Origin: Talinum fruticosum
Lineage: Eukaryota; Streptophyta; Magnoliopsida; Caryophyllales; Talinaceae
DNA length: 64,000 nucleotides
Direction of reading: 5' to 3'
Assembly: GCA_021018815.1 (NCBI GenBank)
Contig: JAITYX010000102.1
Coordinates: forward strand, 1,488,001 to 1,552,000
Positions 57,480-64,000 of this stretch are shown one piece after another (the first letter of the stretch is position 1; each line of letters begins with the position of its first letter). The notes under the pieces are model-generated. The model saw only the letters and a program-made list of their open reading frames with translations, was not told where the DNA came from and did no database searches. A program made the position numbers and the translations under genes.

Positions 57480-59605
57480 TAGAGCTCAAAAGTCCTACTG
57501 CACCCCAACCACTAAAATTTGCTAGCACCACGGGCTTCACAGGTGGCCGGCGTTAGCCACTACCTTGGTTGGGCTGGTTCGCCTTATTTTTTTAAGCCCG
57601 AGCTCTCCTTGGGTAGTAATATTTTTCACCCCAACTCGTTATTTCTTGTGTGCGCACCATATTGTTATTTTTGGACCATGCACTTAAGAATTGCCATTTT
57701 TATTTTTATTATTTTCTTTTGGGGGAATGGGGGCTAGTGCAATTTTTTCAATTTGTTTTTGTAATTTTTCCTAGGAATTTTTGCATCATATAAATAAAAC
57801 AATTCATTTTTAGAAATCGAGTCTTTTTGCATTTCGTCTCATTGCATAAGAGTCACAACATTACAAAATAATAAATATTAAACAACAACAGACACTCTAC
57901 GAGGGATCCACTAATTATTGCCATCGAAAGCGTCACACGGATGTAATTCCCGAAGTCCTCCAAGACGGATGTGGAAAACCGACCGTTTCCACCACCTTAA
58001 TAAGAGCTAGCTCCGTGGTCCCAATATTTGGATGCTCCATGGGATGGTCCACTATAAGAAGCCCGAGGGAAATGAAGAGGGTTTCCATGATGATCGAAGT
58101 CTTGAAGAGGCAAGATATCCAGCCTCTCCTCGGAGATGTTAGGCCCCGCTCGGACGTACTCCGACGATCCGCACGCCGCGATGAATACCGAGAAGTACCT
58201 GCCCTAGATAAACCACGAGAAGGCGCTTGTTGACCAGATTGATGAGCTTGTGCCCCGATCCACCAAGGAGATCTCTCCATGAAGACGCCCTAGATTGCCG
58301 CCTCTACAAAAATGAAGGAGCAATTAGCACATCTACTAAAAGCTCGATAAAGTTAGCATTCCACTAACTAAGGACTCCCCGAGAAGCCCAAACAGGACAA
58401 AAGAGCAAAATCAAACGGAGTTATGGTCATTTTCCGAAGGGAAGGTGGAAAGTGTTGGTGGTATCTCAAAAGTGCTCACTAATGGCCCTAATGGGATCCC
58501 GCTCTCTTTTATGACAAAGATGGTTTAAAGAATGGAAAAGAGAACCAAACCCAACATTATGCATGACATCTTTAAGAGGATAATTCATCTTTTACATGTC
58601 TTCATAAATTTAGGTATGGCTCCACTACCCCGAATCGAGCCTTTCTACAAGACAAAAATCGAACAAGATTTTTAGTAGAAGAACTACTCTAAATGAACAA
58701 AACAAGAAATTGAAGCAAACTTTTCAGCCTCCACTAAGAGGTCGTTTGGATTCCATTCGTTATGAGGGCGTCATTCCTGTTCAAGGAAGTTATCCTAAAC
58801 AAATTTTTCAGCTCTTGACCTCCCGAGTAGGATGAGCGTTTCTTCTATAAATTTTGAAGAAAATACTTTGGAAACCAACTAGTTTTCAAGAACAGACAAA
58901 GTAAGAATGCATAAGAACAAGGCAAGAATGCAAGAGAGGAGCAATTGTGCAAAATGAACACACAAAGTATCCCTTTCATAAACCCATTTGATCAAGCCAG
59001 CCAAGCATACAAGACAAGAGTCAAAAAGGGCAAAAGAGACCAAAGGAATCTAGCGAGTACGGCTGGGGCCAGGCATGCCAAAGGCGGGCTAGCACCGGCC
59101 ATGAGGCATAGTGGTGTCCCTTCAATGGCAGCTTTGCAGCCCTAGCTTGGGAAGTCCTATCAACCGTCGCATGCGACTCCTTGGCAGTATGTACATGCAA
59201 GTGGGAACTCTTGGAATTGCCAAATCGCCTTTTTCGGATCAGATTTTCAATATGTTTTCGACTATGTTATTTAGGTAAAACACTAAACTTTCGTGAATTT
59301 GATTATCTACTCACAAGAATGTTAGTACATCAGATTATTAGGCCAAGCTTCGGATAAAAAACAATCAAAGTTTCAACGTTACGATTTACCAAGCTTTAGG
59401 CTCCGATCAAGTCAAGCTTAGGACTATTTTGTCGGACTTTTATAACGCACGCATTGCGATCAAGTCCAGACCCCCATCTTGGAGTTCAGGTTTGAAAGCA
59501 ACTAATTTAAGATACTACACAACAATCGGTATTAAAATCACCACATAGAATCCACGTAAGCATCCTTTAATGTCTAGTTTAACCATTCATCTTTCAAACT
59601 CGATC
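57480..59605. other. Tat 3' non-coding region
   Basis: No domain recognised. An antisense frame at 58280-57933 (115 codons) is Arg/Ser-rich in its first half and could be another extra-ORF remnant. The last ~300 bp resemble 50130-50340. Confidence 0.35.
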
Positions 59606-59848
59606 AAAGTGGGGGCGAACCGTAGACACCTAAATAGTGTCCTCCCTTATCTCCTTTAGTTCCGTAGTTTATATTGTGGGCTCGATGATGAAATCCCGAG
59701 TCCTATTTGAGGATTTGGATCAGGGGCTGAGTTTGATTGGTGTGATGGAAGCAAGTAAACCACAAAAACACTTCAGCACCAAATAAATAGCCTTTTGCCT
59801 TTGATCGATCCAAAAGTCCCCTTTTCTTTTGAATAGTCCAATCCCGGG
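59606..59848 (+). repeat. Tat PPT and first ~228 bp of a 3' LTR
   Basis: 'aaagtgggggcgaac' (59606-59620) is a typical Tat PPT. The LTR start follows as CGTAGACACC (TG changed to CG). The copy runs 'taaatagtgtcctcccttat...' to 59848 and is then replaced by a second, similar LTR start. Confidence 0.72.
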
Positions 59849-61652
59849 TGTAAACACCTAAAAAGTGTCATCTCTTATCTTATTTAGCTCTATATTTCAT
59901 TATGTTGCCCCGATGTTGAAATCTTGAGTCCTGTTTGAGGATTTAGATTATAGAATGTGTTTGATTGGTGTGTCCGAAGCCGGTAAACCACAAAGAACCC
60001 CCAACTCCAAATAAATATCCTTTTTCCTTGGGTCGATCCAAATATCCATTTTTCCTTCGGACGATCCAAGACCGGCTAAGACTTCGGACACGATAGAGTC
60101 CAATGTCGTGTATTAGGAAATTCCAGGTTCGAATTATGACTTTCCCTTTTGTCCAATCGGACAAAGAGCTGAAGACCTCGGAAAAGATATTAGACGTTGC
60201 ATTTCATGATCACCGGTATCCAAATGCCGCGTTTAAGCTCCAAAACAGTCTCCCTCAAAATGGCGTCGTATGGCCGGCACCGGCAACCCCTGGATTTTAA
60301 GTGAAACGCAACATTTTGCCTAGGAGACTCATTTCGAGGCACGCTTAGGGCACAAAACCCTAGGCACCCCCAGCTGGCCGACGCCGTGAACCGCGGTCTA
60401 TCCAGGTTCAATCTCAAGATATTCCGGCTTGGTTTTTCTCAACGGTTTAGACGATCGACGAGAGCAACCCTAGGTCATTTGTGACCTAGGTCTCTCCCTA
60501 GACGTAGAGAGCTATGGCTCTCATTTGGATACAGACTTATTTCCTTAGCGCTATGCTCGTTGAACCGAGCTAAAACAACCCTTTCTCGAACATTACTTTG
60601 TTAAAAATCATCATAAAATTCTCCTTTTTCTATTCAATGTCGTTGAATTTGTGCAAAAGCGAAAGAATATTCAGTTATTGTGATTCCTAGGCATTCATTC
60701 AACTAATCTTTCCTACTCCCCACAAACTCACATTTTTCAAGATTCATAAAAATAAGTCCTTTCCTTCGATTTTCTGCAGTCGCATTAAGAGATCCGGTGC
60801 GGAGATCGAGATTAGCTGGCGGGACATCTCGAGGGCAACTATTCGGCCTTCGAATAGTTATTTAATTTATGTTTTTTATCGCTTTACGTATTGTGGATGA
60901 AAGAGATGTAATCTCATTTTAATTCCTCCTAGCCCAATGTAATCTTTTAGTATTTCGCTTTTTCTTTCCTTTTTGCTTTATTGATTTCTTAACCACTTTC
61001 TTTATTGCTTTTGTTATCGCTTTCTTTTAATTATGTTTGGTTACTTTTATTTTTCATTGAGCATGTTGAGTGCTTGAGTATAGTGCATTCTTTTAGTATA
61101 CTACTCGGATTAGTAATGGTCGTCTTCGGATGGGCGGAATGGAAGGGTTTTCCCTACGTTTTGTAGCCTTGCCCTCGAATTCGATTCTCGATTTTATGAC
61201 TAATGGAGTCAATTTTAGCATTTCTCGATCTTAGTTTTCCCATACTAACATTAGAAGAGCAAAATCAACCTCAGCCTCTGCCTGGCTGGCGAGATCCGGA
61301 TCGTAGTCGGTAGCGGAGGCTTGGGTCCACACCAGTGTTTTCACACCGACCTAGCCCTAAAGCCTCACGACAGAACCCTAGTTTCTAACATTTTTCTCTT
61401 CTTCAATTAGGAAATAATATCTCGGGAATTCCAAATATAATTTATAAAATAAAATAATTAATAAACCGCCAATCAAATTTAATTTAATTCTTTAACTTGG
61501 TTTAATAAAATTTGGAACTCTCTATAAGAGATTAATCCCCACATTCAAAATTCATTTCCGAAACTATAAAACCATTCTTTAAAACTTTCTAAAAACCTAC
61601 GCCAATCATTCGTGGGGAAGCTCGGTTCGGTCTACCGGTCGTGGTTCCTACA
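59849..61652 (+). repeat. Second Tat-like LTR, complete
   Basis: 1804 bp from TGTAAACACC to TTCCTACA (TGTA...TACA tips). Its first ~220 bp match 59621-59848 ('aaacacctaaaaagtgtcat' against 'agacacctaaatagtgtcct'). A primer-like site follows directly, so by structure it is a 5' LTR. Confidence 0.68.
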
Positions 61653-61654
61653 GA

Positions 61655-61671
61655 TTGCAACTCCACTGGGA
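61655..61671 (+). other. Tat-type primer binding site
   Basis: 'tgcaactccactggga' 2-3 bp after the LTR end resembles the GCGACTCCACTGGGGA-type primer region of Tat elements. Confidence 0.6.
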
Positions 61672-62446
61672 ATTGACTTTTTATGAAGAGGGCGAAACTT
61701 GAAATTTTGAGTTGTATATTTTAAAAATGAGTTTGCATAAGGCATCCTGCATTTAGCAACCTTGGAACATAGTTTATTATTGTTTTGACCCCTAGCAAAA
61801 ATTTATTTTACCCCTGTTCAACCCTTACGGTAATAAGCTCCCACTTGAATCCCAGGTGGGCCCAATTAGGCTTGATTGCCAAGGGAAACGATACCTCTTC
61901 CCTCGTAGCACATGCTCTTGGGTCAAATCGCTTGGTTCACCAAGAGGCACCGATGATTCTAGACTTTTCTATTGTCGTGGCCCACACGGAAGACCAAATC
62001 ATCGGACTATGAGTCACCATGTATCCAACCGTGTCTAAACCTCTTTTAACCATAGACCTTTTTACTATTAGGTGGTCCCTTGACTTCATTTGCATGCTTG
62101 AATGAGTGTGTTTGTTTTAAATTTAATCTTTTGCTTGTGAGCCTTTAGGAATAGGTCAGGAGTACCGATTAACCCTTACATGGGTGTAAATAAAACACTT
62201 AAAAATTTCCCTAAGAGTCCATCCATTATGTGCATTTAGCCAAAAGTGAAAATACCATTTTCCTATTAAGGTTAGTCAACTATTTGCATTTCTGAGTCGT
62301 ACGAAAATTCTTTCTTTAAGCGGTCTAACTAGTCACCACCAGTCGGTCTAGAAGGGTCCTACCAAGACCCCCTCTATCTTTTGGTCGGTTAGTTTGTCTT
62401 TTTGATTCTATTTCTTTTATTTGACATTCTCCTTTTGCACCTTACG
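61672..62446 (+). other. Leader-like sequence after the second Tat LTR
   Basis: Positioned as a Tat 5' leader. The open frame at 61785-62012 (75 codons) is not recognised. No gag core was found, so the element is probably truncated here. Confidence 0.35.
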
Positions 62447-62560
62447 TTTCATATAGCCAAATTAAAATTCATCTTCTATTAGGTGAGTTCACATTTCATA
62501 TAACCAAATTAAAATTCATCTCAAATTAGGTGAGTTCACATTTTACATAACCAAATTTAG
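62447..62560 (+). repeat. 47-bp tandem repeats
   Basis: Units 62447-62493 and 62494-62540 plus about 20 bp of a third share 'ccaaattaaaattcatct' and 'attaggtgagttcaca'. Confidence 0.88.
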
Positions 62561-63234
62561 TTGATGAGGACCTCTAGGTCACTCTTAGTTTCTTATGATA
62601 CGAGTATTAAACATAGATTATATGAGATCATTGATCATTAGATTTGAAGAATTTTATATTACCGGATCTTAGTATACATATGTTCGATACGATTATGTAA
62701 ATGATTATGGATGGAGGAAATGCAAATTACAAAAATAATAAAGAAGTTATCATGGGTATAGGTTGAGACATAGAGATAAGTTTGAACACGAGGGATATAA
62801 GATAGAGGTTTGCTTCATAATGCCAATGATATGAGGTTATGGAGACGTATAGGCGAAGTTATGAAACCATACTCAATCGGAAAGTGTTAGAATCGGACAA
62901 CACAAGAAAGGGAATCTTATGTCCGAATAAATTTCTTAAGTGGAATTATTTAAAACTTTTGCCAATGTATGATTAAACATTATTGTTACACAATTCGTTG
63001 TCTTCCTCATCCAAGAGATAAAGGTTGTATAGTAAACTAAAGTATTATAGTATCATCATAATATATATAAAATTTTTATTAGAGGGGACGTTAATATGTA
63101 TTTTAAACATTGAGATACTTAGTTTCTACAAATGACCACGTATTCAATTTCGATGTAGGAAAGTGATTATATATATGGGAAGCTATAAAAATAAAATAAA
63201 AAATATTAAGCATTGAATGAATACTTTAATACTT
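62561..63234. other. Unassigned AT-rich sequence
   Basis: By position this would be the 3' internal part of the chromovirus that ends at 63301, but no chromodomain or integrase motif could be read. Confidence 0.3.
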
Positions 63235-64000
63235 CCTTTTATCCCGAAGGAAGCTTTTCCATATCAAGTTTCGAGGACGAAACTTATTTTAAGGGGAAGA
63301 CTGTAACAACCCTACCCTAATTAATATCATAAAACAACAATTAAGCTAACTTAATCGAGCGCGTGCAGTTCAATTTAAAATTTATAAGTGTTTGTTTTTG
63401 CAGGGCTCGAACTACCGTGGAGGTCTTCGATCAAACATACAATTTATGCATATGTTGGATAAATAATGTTACTAATGAAATGATCCAACTAAATGTTAAA
63501 CATCAAATACTAAATAATAAAAATAGAATTACGTTCTTGTAACAAAAAAAAAAGGTGGTGTAGTAACATACTTAAACATATACATATGCTCTATATAAAT
63601 AGTGTAAAAATAAATTTAATAAATAAGATCAATTATAAACACTTTCATATAAATACTTGATTTGAACATGTCATTCAATTGGTCGTATAATATTTTTCTT
63701 GGCCTTAATATTTATAAAAACAATTAGAATTATGTGACTTAAATTAATTCACAAGTATCTAAATTAATGACATTGAATTTAATAATTTACCTAATCATAT
63801 AAAATTGATCAAGCCAAAGTTAAAATCAAGTCAAGTCAAGTTAAGTCAAATACATACTTAGTAATAAAGCAAATAAATAAATAAATTTAACATATATATA
63901 TATATATAAGCCAATTATTTTAACTTGCACATGGATTTACCAAAACCATGGTTTTATTTAGCCATAGTTTTTAAAATGCACATGGTTTTAGCCTATAGTT
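63235..64000 (+). mobile_element. Chromovirus (Tekay/Del-like) 3' end: PPT and LTR start
   Basis: 'agtttcgaggacgaaact' (about 63268-63286) followed by 'aaggggaaga' is the conserved end of plant chromovirus internal regions. In intact elements it encodes the last pol codons and the PPT. The LTR starts TGTAACAACCC at 63302 and runs out of the window. Confidence 0.72.

Larger units (their letters stand above)
51650..59620 (+). mobile_element. Ty3/gypsy Tat-lineage element body
   Basis: Sense order: unassigned gag/protease-end region, RT (about 52150-52900), RNase H (53690-54100), integrase (54250-55330), a region with antisense extra ORFs (55840-57262), and the PPT at 59606-59620. Integrase after RNase H makes it gypsy. 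The RT/RNase H/integrase wording, antisense ORFs after pol and the long 3' non-coding part fit the Tat lineage. Its 5' LTR is not clearly present. Confidence 0.75.

Noticed and set aside
58945..59145. Open frame of 66 codons with Ala/Gly-rich end
   Set aside because: No family resemblance; it lies in Tat 3' non-coding DNA.

Overview
The window looks like heterochromatic, repeat-packed DNA of a flowering plant. Nearly every recognisable protein motif belongs to a plant transposable element: Ty1/copia elements with UBN2-type gag and iMet-type primer sites, Ty3/gypsy elements of Athila, Tat and chromovirus (Tekay/Del-like) type, a CACTA transposon with a fused Ulp1 protease, an L1-type LINE and a hAT-like MITE. 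I see no convincing single-copy host gene, no rRNA or tRNA gene and no CRISPR array. Almost all reading frames carry stops and frameshifts, so coding entries are given as pseudogenes. The species cannot be named from the sequence.

Layout. 1-640: antisense gypsy gag fragment. 895-6083: sense copia element with a truncated 5' LTR, gag, protease and integrase, but no reverse transcriptase (RT). 6084-11540: decayed CACTA element whose antisense gene ends in a Ulp1-like protease with a readable intron and all three catalytic residues. 11640-15990: antisense LINE split by a solo copia LTR (12478-13944) with a perfect 5-bp target duplication. 16190-17170: CACTA-like subterminal repeats. 17190-21015: long chromovirus-type LTR with a 56-bp triplication, a purine-rich tract and a hAT-like MITE (19897-20511). 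21016-22571: unassigned.

22572-45402 is a three-level nest. An antisense Athila element that lost pol is split by an antisense Sirevirus-like copia element (24229-40776), which carries gag, protease, integrase, RT, RNase H and an extra 3' ORF region. That extra region is in turn split by a sense copia derivative (27580-33287) that kept gag and lost pol. The innermost 3' LTR contains a roughly 160-bp inverted duplication across its own PPT/LTR junction.

45403-47590 is non-coding with a roughly 410-bp tandem duplication. 47691-49835 is an Athila LTR flanked by 100-bp direct repeats. 51650-59620 is a Tat-lineage gypsy body in sense orientation, with antisense extra ORFs downstream of integrase. 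It abuts a second Tat LTR with a primer site (59849-61652). The window ends in the 3' tip of a chromovirus (PPT and LTR start at 63302).

The recurring theme is gag-bearing, pol-deleted LTR elements alongside one domain-complete relative, plus rearrangements consistent with template switching. All coordinates and comparisons were made by eye; no alignment or database search was run.
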